Shown: positions 8,205 through 16,214, numbered from the stretch's first letter. The stretch: 64,000 nt of DNA from Coralloluteibacterium thermophilum (GCF_042654365.1 NZ_JBHSGG010000037.1:20186-84185); one strand, 5' to 3'. Numbers and translations are program-made. Notes: generated by a model from the sequence alone, not told the origin.

Positions 8205-9542
8205 TCACTTGCCGATGCAGAAGCTCGCGAAGACGCGCCCGAGCAGCGCGTCGCTGCTGACGCGTCCGGTGATGCCGCCCAGCGCGTCCTGGGCGAGACG
8301 CAGCTCCTCGGCAGCGAGTTCGCCGTGTCCCTCGGCCAACCGCGCGCCCGCCGCATCGACGTGGGCGGAGGTGTCGCGCAGGGCCTCCACATGGCGCGCG
8401 CGTGCGCTGAAGGTGCCGGCCTGGGCGTCGCCCTGCCCGGCGTGTTCGGCCAGGGCCGCCGCGAGCAGGTCGAGACCCTCCCCGGTGCGGGCCGAGAGCC
8501 AGACGTGGCGCACGCCGTCGATCCACTCCGTGCGCGCGGGGGCGCCGGCGAGGTCGATCTTGGTGTGCACCCACAGCACCGTCGCGGCCTCGCGCAGGGC
8601 GTCGGCGAGGGCCTGCGGGTCCGGAGCGCTCTCGTCCACGACGGCCAGCACGAGATCCGCCTTCCCGACCTCCCGGTGCGCGCGTCGGATGCCTTCGCGC
8701 TCGACCGGGTCGTCGCTCTCGCGCAGGCCGGCGGTGTCCACCAGGGTCAGGCCGACGCCGCCGAGCGATACGGCCTCGCGCAGCACGTCGCGGGTGGTCC
8801 CGGCGATCTCGGTGACGATGGCGCGGTCGTGGCCGGCGACGACGTTGAGCAGGGAGCTCTTGCCTGCGTTCGGCGCGCCGACGATCACCGCGTGCAGTCC
8901 GTCCACCAGGCGTCGTCCCCGCTCCGCGTCCGCGAGCAGGGCCCTGCAGTCCTGCGCCACCGCGGCGCGGCGGCGGAGGAGCTCGGCGTCGGCGAGGAAG
9001 TCGATCTCCTCCTCGGGGAAATCGATGGCCGCCTCGATCCACACCCGCAGCGCGGTCAGCGCTTCGGCCAGCGCCTCCACCCGGCGCGAGAAGGCCCCTT
9101 CCAGCGAGCGCCGGGCGGCGCGGGCGGCGGCGAGGCTGGAGGCCCCGATGAGATCGGCCACGGCCTCGGCCTGCGCGAGGTCGAGCTTGCCGTTGAGGAA
9201 GGCGCGTTCGCTGAACTCGCCCGGCCGCGCTGCCCGCGCGCCCAGCGCCACGCAGCGGGCGACGAGGGCGGTGAGCAGGACCGGGCTGCCATGGCCCTGG
9301 AACTCGACCACGTCCTCGCCGGTGAAGCTCGCCGGCGCCGCGAAACGCAGCACCAGGCCGTCGTCGAGCACCTCGCCGTCGGCGCCGCGGAAGCGCACGT
9401 GCCGCGCCTGTCGCACCGGCGGCAGCGGACCGCAGACGGCGTCCGCGATGGCCGCCGCCCGCGGCCCCGAGAGACGCACGATGCCGACGCCCGCGGGACC
9501 CGCGGCGGTGGCGATGGCGACGATGGTGTCGGGGGTGGCCAC
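8205..9542 (-). CDS. mnmE: tRNA modification GTPase MnmE
   Basis: 445-aa GTPase that with MnmG installs the cmnm5/nm5 group at U34 of tRNAs. The N-terminal folate-binding domain begins DTIVAIAT. The G domain carries GAPNAGKSS, TTRD, DTAGLRE and HTKID, and the C-terminus is FCIGK, holding the catalytic Cys. The G4 motif reads TKID, not NKxD. The start is GTG at 9542, chosen because it places DTIVA at the usual distance from the N-terminus. It is the last gene of the rpmH-rnpA-yidC-mnmE series on the minus strand, separated from yidC by a heptad-repeat region. Confidence 0.97.
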   Translation of the reverse strand: MATPDTIVAIATAAGPAGVGIVRLSGPRAAAIADAVCGPLPPVRQARHVRFRGADGEVLDDGLVLRFAAPASFTGEDVVEFQGHGSPVLLTALVARCVALGARAARPGEFSERAFLNGKLDLAQAEAVADLIGASSLAAARAARRSLEGAFSRRVEALAEALTALRVWIEAAIDFPEEEIDFLADAELLRRRAAVAQDCRALLADAERGRRLVDGLHAVIVGAPNAGKSSLLNVVAGHDRAIVTEIAGTTRDVLREAVSLGGVGLTLVDTAGLRESDDPVEREGIRRAHREVGKADLVLAVVDESAPDPQALADALREAATVLWVHTKIDLAGAPARTEWIDGVRHVWLSARTGEGLDLLAAALAEHAGQGDAQAGTFSARARHVEALRDTSAHVDAAGARLAEGHGELAAEELRLAQDALGGITGRVSSDALLGRVFASFCIGK

Positions 9543-9551
9543 GGCGCGGAC

Positions 9552-9688
9552 GGGACTCGGGAGTGGGGAGTCGGGAACGGAAGGCTATCGTCCCGGCGCG
9601 GCGTCCGACGTCATGCCGGCGCCGACACCGTCAAGGCCGACCCGTCCTCGCGACCTGCAGTTCCTGTTCCCGATTCCCGTGTCCGTTC
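9552..9688. repeat. Inverted GGGANTC-type heptad arms between yidC and mnmE
   Basis: The G-rich arm at 9552-9584 reads as successive heptads GGGACTC, GGGAGTG, GGGAGTC, GGGAACG, then GAAGG. A C-rich arm at about 9659-9688 carries the complementary pattern (TGTTCCCGATTCCCGTGTCC) and stops against the yidC stop codon at 9690. The arms are about 75 nt apart. It belongs to the same repeat class seen at 12.1, 27.1, 34.1, 42.8, 44.3 and 57.8 kb and could fold as a hairpin or a G-quadruplex. Confidence 0.7.
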
Positions 9689-9689
9689 C

Positions 9690-11375
9690 TCAGCCCTTGG
9701 CCGTGGCCGGCTTGTCGCCGTGGCGGCGGAGCAGCCACCACTGCTGGAGCAGGCCGAGCAGGCCGTTGGTGAACCAGTAGAGCACCAGGCCGGCCGGGAA
9801 GAAGGCGAACATCACGCCGAAGATGATCGGCATCGCGTTCATCATCTTGCGCTGCAGCGGGTCGGTCGCCATCGGCGACAGGCGCTGGGTGGCGTACATC
9901 GTCGCTGCGTTGAGGAGCGGCAGGATGAACCACGGGTCGCGGGCGGTCAGGTTGTCGATCCAGCCCGGAATCCACACGGCGTGGCGCAGCTCGGGCGCCT
10001 CCAGCAGGACCCAGTACAGCGCCAGGAACACCGGCATCTGCACGAGGATGGGAAGGCAGCCGGCGGCGGGGTTCACCTTCTCCTTCTTGTAGAGCTCCAT
10101 GACCGCCATCTGGAACTTCTGCTTGTCCTCGCCGTAGCGCTCCTTGAGCGCCTCCATCTTCGGCTGCAGGCGGCGCATCTTGGCGAAGCTCTTGTACTGC
10201 GTCTCCGAGAGCTTGTAGAGGATCAGCTTGATGGTCAGCACGAGCAGGACGATCGCCCAGCCCCAGTTGCCGACCAGGCTGTGGAACCACGACAGCAGCC
10301 AGTAGATCGGCTGCGCGATGAAGGTGAACACGCCGTAGTCGATCGACAGGCGCAGGCCCGGCGCGACGGCTTCCATCGGGCCCTGCAGCTTGGGACCGAT
10401 CCACAGCCGGGCGCTGCTGGTGGCGGTTTCGCCGGGGGCGAGCGCCAGCGCCGGTCCGACCTCGCGCGCCACGTAGTAGGGCACGCTGCCGACCTGGCCG
10501 AGCTGGAACTGGGTCGGGACCGCCGGGTCGGGAATCCAGGCGGAGATGAAGTGGTGCTGCGACATCGCGATCCAGCCGCCGGTCACCGTCTTGTTGAGCG
10601 GGCCGTCGGAGAAGTCGCCGAACTTGCGCTTCTCGTACTTGTCCTCCGGGCTGTACCAGGCCGCGCCGGCGAAGCTGAAGGTCTCGGGATCGTTGAAGGC
10701 GAAGGCGCCGGAGCGGCGCACCGGCGGCACGCGCATCAACTGGCGGTAGACGCTGCCCGACCAGGCGGCGGCGCCCGTGTTGCTGATCTCGTCGTGCACG
10801 TCGAGCACATAGCTGCCGGGCGTCAGGGCGAACACGCGGCGCACGCGCAGGCCGCTGCCGTCCTCCCAGACGAACGCGACCTCGCTGCGGCCGTCGACCT
10901 CGCGGGCGCTGCCCGGCTCGAGGCGGAAGGCGCTCTCGTGGTTCGGCGCCGGGCCGGCACTGCTGACCAGGCCCATCTGGGCCACGTAGTAGCTGGCCGG
11001 CGCGGTGTCGAGCAGGCGCACCGGCGGCGAACCCTCGTCGGTGGTCTGGGCGTAGTCGAGCAGTTCGGCGGCGAGGACGGTGCCCCCGCGGCCGTCGATG
11101 GACAGGCGCAGCACGTCGTTGGCGAGCGTCACCGGGGCGGCCTGGGCGGCGTCGGACGGAGCGGCATCGGGCACCGCCGCCGCACTGCCCGGCGCGGCGG
11201 GCAGTGCATCCGGCGCGCGCGCCTCGGGGATGGCGCCGTCCAGCGCCGGCGCACCCGGAACGTCGGCGACGACCGCGGGCGCGGGCGGCGTGGCCATCTC
11301 CCGGTTCCAGTTCATCCACAGCATGGCGGCCACGAACAGCCAGGCGAACAGCAGCAGGACTCGGGTTTGGTTCAT
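9690..11375 (-). CDS. yidC: Membrane protein insertase YidC
   Basis: 561-aa insertase/chaperone that inserts inner-membrane proteins alone or with SecYEG. TM1 is at residues 5-22, followed by the large periplasmic beta domain (about 60-340) and the conserved five-helix core, including NWGWAIVLLVLTIK, QMPVFLALYWVLLEAPELR and GLVLYWFTNGLLGLLQQW. The position of the conserved hydrophilic-groove Arg appears to be Lys (LTIKLILYKL). Its start lies 70 nt after rnpA, too little room for the yidD gene often found there. Confidence 0.97.
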   Translation of the reverse strand: MNQTRVLLLFAWLFVAAMLWMNWNREMATPPAPAVVADVPGAPALDGAIPEARAPDALPAAPGSAAAVPDAAPSDAAQAAPVTLANDVLRLSIDGRGGTVLAAELLDYAQTTDEGSPPVRLLDTAPASYYVAQMGLVSSAGPAPNHESAFRLEPGSAREVDGRSEVAFVWEDGSGLRVRRVFALTPGSYVLDVHDEISNTGAAAWSGSVYRQLMRVPPVRRSGAFAFNDPETFSFAGAAWYSPEDKYEKRKFGDFSDGPLNKTVTGGWIAMSQHHFISAWIPDPAVPTQFQLGQVGSVPYYVAREVGPALALAPGETATSSARLWIGPKLQGPMEAVAPGLRLSIDYGVFTFIAQPIYWLLSWFHSLVGNWGWAIVLLVLTIKLILYKLSETQYKSFAKMRRLQPKMEALKERYGEDKQKFQMAVMELYKKEKVNPAAGCLPILVQMPVFLALYWVLLEAPELRHAVWIPGWIDNLTARDPWFILPLLNAATMYATQRLSPMATDPLQRKMMNAMPIIFGVMFAFFPAGLVLYWFTNGLLGLLQQWWLLRRHGDKPATAKG

Positions 11376-11445
11376 CGGGACGGAATCGGGAGACGAAGGG
11401 GAGCCGGTCGCGCGCGGCAGCGGCGGCGTCCGGAGGACGTGCGCG

Positions 11446-11880
11446 TCAGGAATCGGAGGTGGGCGCGGCCGGGACGGCCGCAGCGGCGCGCGGCATTGTG
11501 CCGCCCGCGCCCGGGGCCTTCAACGCCGCGGCGCGCGTCCACAGGCGCTCGAGATCCGCGCGGAGGGTCGCGCCGTCGCGGCCTGCGGCCTCGGGCCGGG
11601 CCACCAGAACGTAGTCGGCGGCGGGCAACCGCGCCCGGACGTGGCGGAAACTCTCGCGCACGCAGCGCTTGATGCGGTTGCGTTCGACCGCGCGCTTGGA
11701 CACCCGGCGCGACACCGCGATCCCCAGGCGCGCCGGCGCACCCGCCTCGTGCACGTGGACGTGCAGCCGGAACGCATCGCCATGGATCCGCCGGCAGTCG
11801 GCGAAGACGCGCGCGTACTCCGCAGACGCGCGCACCCGCGCGTCGCGGGGAAACGCGACGGACGGGTGCGGGGAGTTCAT
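11446..11880 (-). CDS. rnpA: Ribonuclease P protein component
   Basis: Protein subunit of RNase P (tRNA 5' maturation), 144 aa. The family signature is RLGIAVSRRVSKRAVERNRIKR at about residues 50-72. An Ala/Pro-rich tail of about 25 residues extends past the usual end. The start is ATG at 11880; a longer frame reaching 12000 would run antisense-free into rpmH and adds no conserved residues. It lies 70 nt after rpmH on the same strand, the standard rpmH-rnpA order. Confidence 0.95.
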   Translation of the reverse strand: MNSPHPSVAFPRDARVRASAEYARVFADCRRIHGDAFRLHVHVHEAGAPARLGIAVSRRVSKRAVERNRIKRCVRESFRHVRARLPAADYVLVARPEAAGRDGATLRADLERLWTRAAALKAPGAGGTMPRAAAAVPAAPTSDS

Positions 11881-11950
11881 TGCTTCGGGACGCCGCGTGG
11901 CGACGTCGATCGGCTGCGGCACCGGAACGGCGCGCTCAGCCGGAACGCGC

Positions 11951-12097
11951 TCAGCCGGAAACGGTGAGACGCTTGCGGCCCTTGGCGCGGCGGCGAGCAA
12001 GGATCTTGCGGCCGTCGGCGGTCTTCATGCGCGCGCGGAACCCGTGGTCGCGCTTGCGCTTGAGATTGCTGGGCTGGTAGGTGCGCTTGGTGGCCAT
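11951..12097 (-). CDS. rpmH: 50S ribosomal protein L34
   Basis: 48-aa ribosomal protein. Translation from ATG at 12097 gives MATKRTYQPSNLKRKRDHGF, then RARMKTADGRKILARRRAKG and RKRLTVSG, the full L34 sequence with a two-residue N-terminal addition relative to E. coli. It is first in the leftward unit and divergent from dnaA, as in most proteobacterial origin regions. It is very basic, as expected for an rRNA-binding protein. Confidence 0.97.
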   Translation of the reverse strand: MATKRTYQPSNLKRKRDHGFRARMKTADGRKILARRRAKGRKRLTVSG

Positions 12098-12129
12098 GGC
12101 GGCGGACGGACTGGTGGAAAAAAGAGGCG

Positions 12130-12273
12130 GGATGGTAGGGGGTGGGGGTGGGGGGTGTCAATGGTTGGCTGGAGGGGCCGGGGCACGGGGCACGGGGCAC
12201 GGCAGAGCATTCCATGCCCCTTCGCCCTTCGCCCCTCGCCCTGTGCCCTGTGCCCTGTGCCCTCTCGCCCTCC
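12130..12273. repeat. G-run and GGGGCAC heptad inverted repeat upstream of dnaA
   Basis: This fills most of the 291-nt rpmH-dnaA divergent region. At 12130-12157 there are runs of 4-6 G spaced by single T (strong G-quadruplex potential). At 12172-12207 come three GGGGCAC heptads and GGCAGAG. After CATTCCATG, a C-rich arm at 12216-12273 carries GCCCTTC, GCCCCTC and three GCCCTGT heptads. The element lies between the promoters of rpmH and dnaA. No good DnaA box is visible in this interval. Confidence 0.7.
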
Positions 12274-12388
12274 GCCTGCGCGTCCCGCCGCGCCACGCGT
12301 CCTCCCCCCAATGCCGCTAAACTGCGCGGTCGCTTCCGATTCCCGCCTGCCGCCAGCGACGTCGGGCCTCGTCTTGCACGCGCACCTC

Positions 12389-13723
12389 ATGGATTCAGTC
12401 TGGCCGCAGTGCCTCGCCCGTCTCGAAGCCGAACTCCCGGCCGACGAGATCCACACCTGGTTGAAGCCCCTTCAGGCCGAGGCGGCCGACGGGCAACTGC
12501 GGCTCTACGCACCGAACGCCTTCGTGGTGGAGACGGTGCGCGACCGGTACCTGGCGCGCATCCGCGAGCTGCTCGCGCATTACGCCCAGGGCGTGACGCT
12601 GTCGCTGGAAGTCGGCTCGCTGCGGCGCGCGCCCACTGCGGCGGCGGCGCTGGCCGGGGCGTCGAACGCGCAGCCGCGAGCCAACGCCGCCCCGCCGCTG
12701 CCCTCGAACCTGGACAGCCACTACAGCTTCGACAACTTCGTCGAGGGCCGCAGCAACCAGCTGGGGCGCATCGCGGCGCTGCAGGCGGCGCAGAAGCCGG
12801 GCGACCGCGCCCACAATCCCTTGCTGCTCTACGGCGGCACGGGTCTCGGCAAGACCCACCTGATGATGGCCGCCGGCAACCTGATCCGGCAGAACGACCC
12901 GCAGGCGCGGGTGCTCTACCTGCGCTCCGAGCAGTTCTTCAGTGCGATGATGCGGGCCTTCCAGGACAAGTCCATGGATCAGTTCAAGCGCCAGTTCCAG
13001 TCGGTGGACGCGCTCCTGATCGACGACATCCAGTTCTTCGCCGGCAAGGACCGCACGCAGGAGGAGTTCTTCCACACCTTCAACGCGCTGTTCGACTTCA
13101 ACCGGCAGATCATCCTCACCTGCGACCGCTACCCGCGCGAGGTCGACGGCATGGAGCCGCGGCTGAAGTCCCGGCTTGCCTGGGGCCTGTCGGTCGCCAT
13201 CGAGCCGCCGGACTTCGAGACGCGCGCCGCGATCGTGCTGGCCAAGGCCCGCCAGCGCGGGGTCGCCTTGCCCGAGGACGTGGCCTACCTCATCGCCAAG
13301 AAGATGCGCTCGAACGTGCGCGACCTCGAGGGCGCGCTCAACACGCTGGCCGCCCGCGGCAACTTCATGGGCCGCGCGATCACGGTGGAGTTCGCCCAGG
13401 AGACCCTGCGCGACCTCCTCCGCGCGCAGCAGCAGGCGATCAGCATCACCAACATCCAGAAGACCGTGGCGGACTACTACCAGCTGCGCGTGGCGGACCT
13501 GCTCGGCAAGAAGCGCACGCGCTCGCTCGCGCGTCCCCGCCAGATGGCCATGGCGCTCGCCAAGGAGCTCACCGAGCACAGCCTGCCCGAGATCGGCGAT
13601 GCCTTCGGCGGACGCGACCACACGACCGTCCTGCATGCCACGCGGGTCATCCGCGATCTGGTGGAGACGGATGGCAAGCAGCGCGAGGATTGGGAGAAAC
13701 TCATCCGGAAGCTCACCGAATAG
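12389..13723 (+). CDS. dnaA: Chromosomal replication initiator DnaA
   Basis: 444-aa AAA+ initiator that opens oriC. Domain I begins WPQCLARLEAELPADEIHTW, with a linker rich in Ala/Pro at about 80-105. Domain III begins at SHYSFDNFVEG, with Walker A GGTGLGKTH at 149-157 and Walker B DALLIDDIQF. Domain IV ends with the DnaA-box-binding signature GGRDHTTVLHA. The ATG at 12389 places domain I at the true N-terminus; upstream in-frame ATGs lie in low-complexity intergenic sequence. It heads the rightward dnaA-dnaN-recF-gyrB series. Confidence 0.98.
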   Translation: MDSVWPQCLARLEAELPADEIHTWLKPLQAEAADGQLRLYAPNAFVVETVRDRYLARIRELLAHYAQGVTLSLEVGSLRRAPTAAAALAGASNAQPRANAAPPLPSNLDSHYSFDNFVEGRSNQLGRIAALQAAQKPGDRAHNPLLLYGGTGLGKTHLMMAAGNLIRQNDPQARVLYLRSEQFFSAMMRAFQDKSMDQFKRQFQSVDALLIDDIQFFAGKDRTQEEFFHTFNALFDFNRQIILTCDRYPREVDGMEPRLKSRLAWGLSVAIEPPDFETRAAIVLAKARQRGVALPEDVAYLIAKKMRSNVRDLEGALNTLAARGNFMGRAITVEFAQETLRDLLRAQQQAISITNIQKTVADYYQLRVADLLGKKRTRSLARPRQMAMALAKELTEHSLPEIGDAFGGRDHTTVLHATRVIRDLVETDGKQREDWEKLIRKLTE

Positions 13724-13929
13724 GTGGACGGGCTGTGGATATCCGGGGGACGATGCGCAGGCGCAGAATCTGTCCACAGGTCGTCCCCAGCTCCACGCAA
13801 CGGCATTCACAGCCCTGTAACGAAACAAAACGCTTCAGATTCAAACGGTTGAATGGTGAATCCACGGATTCCGGCGACACCATCATCATCACCTATTTAG
13901 ACTTATCCAAAAGCATCTAGGGGTTACGC
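13724..13929. other. Candidate oriC between dnaA and dnaN
   Basis: A 206-nt gap, markedly more AT-rich in its right half (about 13815-13920) than its surroundings. DnaA-box-like 9-mers are TGTGGATAT at 13734-13742 (8/9 on the minus strand), CTGTCCACA at 13770-13778 (7/9) and TTATCCAAA at 13903-13911 (8/9). In Xanthomonas relatives the origin maps to the dnaA-dnaN interval. Box number and quality are modest, so this is a good candidate, not proof. Confidence 0.7.
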
Positions 13930-15030
13930 ATGCGCTTCAGCCTTCCGCGCGAGGTCCTTCTCAAACCACTGGCCCAGGTCGTCAACGTGGTGGAACGGCG
14001 ACAGACCCTCCCCGTCCTGGCGAACCTGCTGGTGTCGGTGAAGGACGGGCGCCTGTCGATGACCGGCACCGACCTCGAGGTCGAGATGACCGCGCGGGCG
14101 GACGTCGCCGATGCGCAGCCCGGCGAGACCACCATCCCGGCGCGCAAGCTGTTCGAGATCGTCCGCGCCCTGCCCGACGGCAGCCAGGTGACGCTCACGC
14201 TCAACAACGAGCGTGTGACCGTCCAGGCCGGACGCAGCCGCTTCACCCTGGCTACCCTGCCCTTCAACGAGTTCCCGGCGATCGAGGACCTGGAACTCGT
14301 CGAGCGGCTGCAGCTTCCGGAGGCCGGGCTGAAGGAGCTGATCGAACGCACCGCGTTCGCGATGGCGCAGCAGGACGTCCGCTACTACCTCAATGGCCTG
14401 CTGCTCGACCTGCGCGAGGATTCCCTGCGCTGCGTGGCGACGGACGGGCACCGTCTGGCGCTGTGCGAGACCGCGCTGGAGAACGGCGTGCAGACGCGCA
14501 AGCAGATCATCCTGCCGCGCAAGGGCGTGCTCGAACTGCAGCGTCTGCTGGAGGGCGGCGACCGCACCATCGAGCTCGAACTCGGCCGCAACCACCTGCG
14601 GGTGCGGCGCGCGGACGTCACCTTCACCTCCAAGCTCATCGACGGCCGCTTCCCCGATTACGAAGCGGTGATCCCGATCGGCGCCGACAAGGAACTGCGG
14701 ATCGACCGCGAGCTGCTGCGCGCCTCGCTGCAACGCGCCGCGATCCTGTCGAACGAGAAGTACCGGGGCGTGAAGCTGGAGCTCAGCCCGGGGCAGCTGC
14801 GCATCGTCGCGCACAACCCGGAACAGGAGGAGGCCCAGGAGGAGGTCGAGGCCCAGACCCAGGTCGACAATCTGGCGGTCGGCTTCAACGTCACCTACCT
14901 GCTGGATGCGCTGTCTTCGCTGAAGAGCGAGGAGGTGACCATCAACCTGCGCGATGCCAACTCGTCCGCGCTGGTGCGTGCGGCCGACAGCGACGCCTGC
15001 CGGCACGTCGTGATGCCCCTGCGCCTCTGA
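13930..15030 (+). CDS. dnaN: DNA polymerase III beta subunit (sliding clamp)
   Basis: 366-aa processivity clamp, the usual length. Three repeated clamp domains are recognisable (MRFSLPREVLLKPLAQVVNVVERRQTLPVL at the start, PEAGLKELIERTAFAMAQQDVRYYLNG in domain II, and a C-terminal end HVVMPLRL). As a head-to-tail dimer it tethers Pol III, MutS and other proteins. The ATG at 13930 directly follows the oriC candidate; a perfect parS site begins 8 nt after its stop. Confidence 0.98.
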   Translation: MRFSLPREVLLKPLAQVVNVVERRQTLPVLANLLVSVKDGRLSMTGTDLEVEMTARADVADAQPGETTIPARKLFEIVRALPDGSQVTLTLNNERVTVQAGRSRFTLATLPFNEFPAIEDLELVERLQLPEAGLKELIERTAFAMAQQDVRYYLNGLLLDLREDSLRCVATDGHRLALCETALENGVQTRKQIILPRKGVLELQRLLEGGDRTIELELGRNHLRVRRADVTFTSKLIDGRFPDYEAVIPIGADKELRIDRELLRASLQRAAILSNEKYRGVKLELSPGQLRIVAHNPEQEEAQEEVEAQTQVDNLAVGFNVTYLLDALSSLKSEEVTINLRDANSSALVRAADSDACRHVVMPLRL

Positions 15031-15037
15031 TCCCGGA

Positions 15038-15053
15038 TGTTCCACGTGGAACA
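15038..15053. promoter_or_regulatory. parS: parS site 1 (dnaN-recF gap)
   Basis: The perfect 16-bp palindrome TGTTCCACGTGGAACA is the ParB-binding centromere sequence used in pseudomonads and related gammaproteobacteria. It lies 8 nt after dnaN and 49 nt before recF, about 1.1 kb from the oriC candidate. ParB clamps load here to organise and segregate the origin. Confidence 0.95.
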
Positions 15054-15101
15054 CGTCGCCGCCCGACCTCGTGTCGGGCGGTTCCGTTTTCGGAGCCCGG
15101 C

Positions 15102-16184
15102 ATGCGCCTGAACCTCGTGCGCGTCGCGCAGCTTCGCGCGTTCGAGCGCGCGGAACTGGAGCCCGGCCCGGGTCTCAACCTGATCACTGGCGGCAACGGC
15201 GCCGGCAAGACCAGCCTGCTGGAGGCCATCCATCTGCTCGCCTATGGCCGGAGCTTCCGTGGCCGTGTTCGGGATGGGCTGGTGCGCGACGGCGCTGCGG
15301 CGCTGGAAGTCTTTCTCGAATGGGAGGAGGCCAAGGGCGGCCGACGGGTAGGGCTGCGGCATTCGGGTACGGAGTGGGAGGGGCGTGTCGACGGGGCTCC
15401 GGCCGCCACGCTTGCCGACCTCTGCGCCGCGCTGGCCGTGGTGACCTTCGAGCCAGGAAGCCACGCGCTGATCTCCGGTGCCGCCGAGGAGCGCCGACGC
15501 TTCATGGACTGGGCGTTGTTCCACGTGGAACATGATTTCCTTCCGGCATGGCGGCGTTACGCCCGGGCGCTGAAGCAACGGAACGCGCTGTTGAAGGCGC
15601 GTCCTGGGCCCAATGCGCTCGATCCCTGGGACGCGGAGCTGGCCGATGCCGGCGCCCTGCTCACGCGGATCAGGAGCACGTACCTGGAGCAGTTGGAGCC
15701 GGTGGTACGCGAGGTGGCGGCGGCCTTCGTGCCCGAACTCGGGGCGGCCCGCCTCCAGTTCCGCCCCGGCTGGCGGCGCGAGCAGATGGCCCTTGTGGAC
15801 GCGTTGCTCCTCTCGCGGGAGACGGACCTCGCGCAGGGCTTCAGCGGCGTGGGTCCGCACCGTGCGGACTGGCGCCTGCAGTTCGAGGGGCTGCCGGGCC
15901 GCGCCGCGCCGTCGCGCGGGCAGGAGAAGCTGATCGCCCTGAGCGCGGTGCTCGGGCAGGCGCAGCACTACGCCCAGGCACGTGGCGAATGGCCGGTCGT
16001 GCTGTTCGACGACCTCGCGTCCGAGCTGGACCTGGAGCACCAGCGCCGCGTTCTCGAGCACGTGCTGGCCTCGGGCACCCAGGTCATCGTCACGGCCACC
16101 GAGCCTCCCGCTTCGGTCGAGGCTCTGAACGTGAACGCGAGCCTGTTCCACGTGGAACATTCGCAGGTCCGGCGCTTGGACTGA
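15102..16184 (+). CDS. recF: DNA replication and repair protein RecF
   Basis: 360-aa SMC-like ATPase that with RecOR loads RecA at single-strand gaps. Walker A GGNGAGKTS is at about residues 29-37, the family stretch LLEAIHLLAYGRSFR follows, signature SRGQEKLIALS is in the C-terminal half, and Walker B VVLFDDLASELD comes after. ATG 15102 gives the expected N-terminus MRLNLVRVAQLRAFE. Two parS palindromes lie inside the gene and each is read as FHVEH; the second is only about 8 codons from the C-terminus. Confidence 0.96.
   Translation: MRLNLVRVAQLRAFERAELEPGPGLNLITGGNGAGKTSLLEAIHLLAYGRSFRGRVRDGLVRDGAAALEVFLEWEEAKGGRRVGLRHSGTEWEGRVDGAPAATLADLCAALAVVTFEPGSHALISGAAEERRRFMDWALFHVEHDFLPAWRRYARALKQRNALLKARPGPNALDPWDAELADAGALLTRIRSTYLEQLEPVVREVAAAFVPELGAARLQFRPGWRREQMALVDALLLSRETDLAQGFSGVGPHRADWRLQFEGLPGRAAPSRGQEKLIALSAVLGQAQHYAQARGEWPVVLFDDLASELDLEHQRRVLEHVLASGTQVIVTATEPPASVEALNVNASLFHVEHSQVRRLD
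15517..15532. promoter_or_regulatory. parS: parS site 2 (inside recF)
   Basis: A second exact TGTTCCACGTGGAACA, embedded in frame in recF where it encodes FHVEH in the segment ALFHVEHDF. An exact 16-bp palindrome inside coding sequence is very unlikely by chance and indicates selection at the DNA level. Confidence 0.93.
16144..16159. promoter_or_regulatory. parS: parS site 3 (3' end of recF)
   Basis: A third exact TGTTCCACGTGGAACA in the last codons of recF (LFHVEHSQV), 25 nt before the stop. Together with sites 1 and 2 it forms a 1.1-kb parS cluster next to the origin. Confidence 0.93.
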
Positions 16185-16208
16185 CCGGCGTCGCAGACCG
16201 CGAACGGC

Positions 16209-16214
16209 TATAAT
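16209..16214 (+). promoter_or_regulatory. Possible -10 element of gyrB
   Basis: A perfect TATAAT hexamer in an otherwise GC-rich gap, 52 nt upstream of the gyrB start. No good -35 lies 16-18 nt upstream; the nearest, TTGGAC at 16176, is 27 nt away. It would let gyrB be expressed independently of dnaA-dnaN-recF, perhaps with supercoiling control. Confidence 0.4.

Noticed and set aside
11881..12000. Longer rnpA with 40 extra N-terminal codons
   Set aside because: It would overlap the rpmH 3' end and lacks RnpA-like residues before MNSPHPS.
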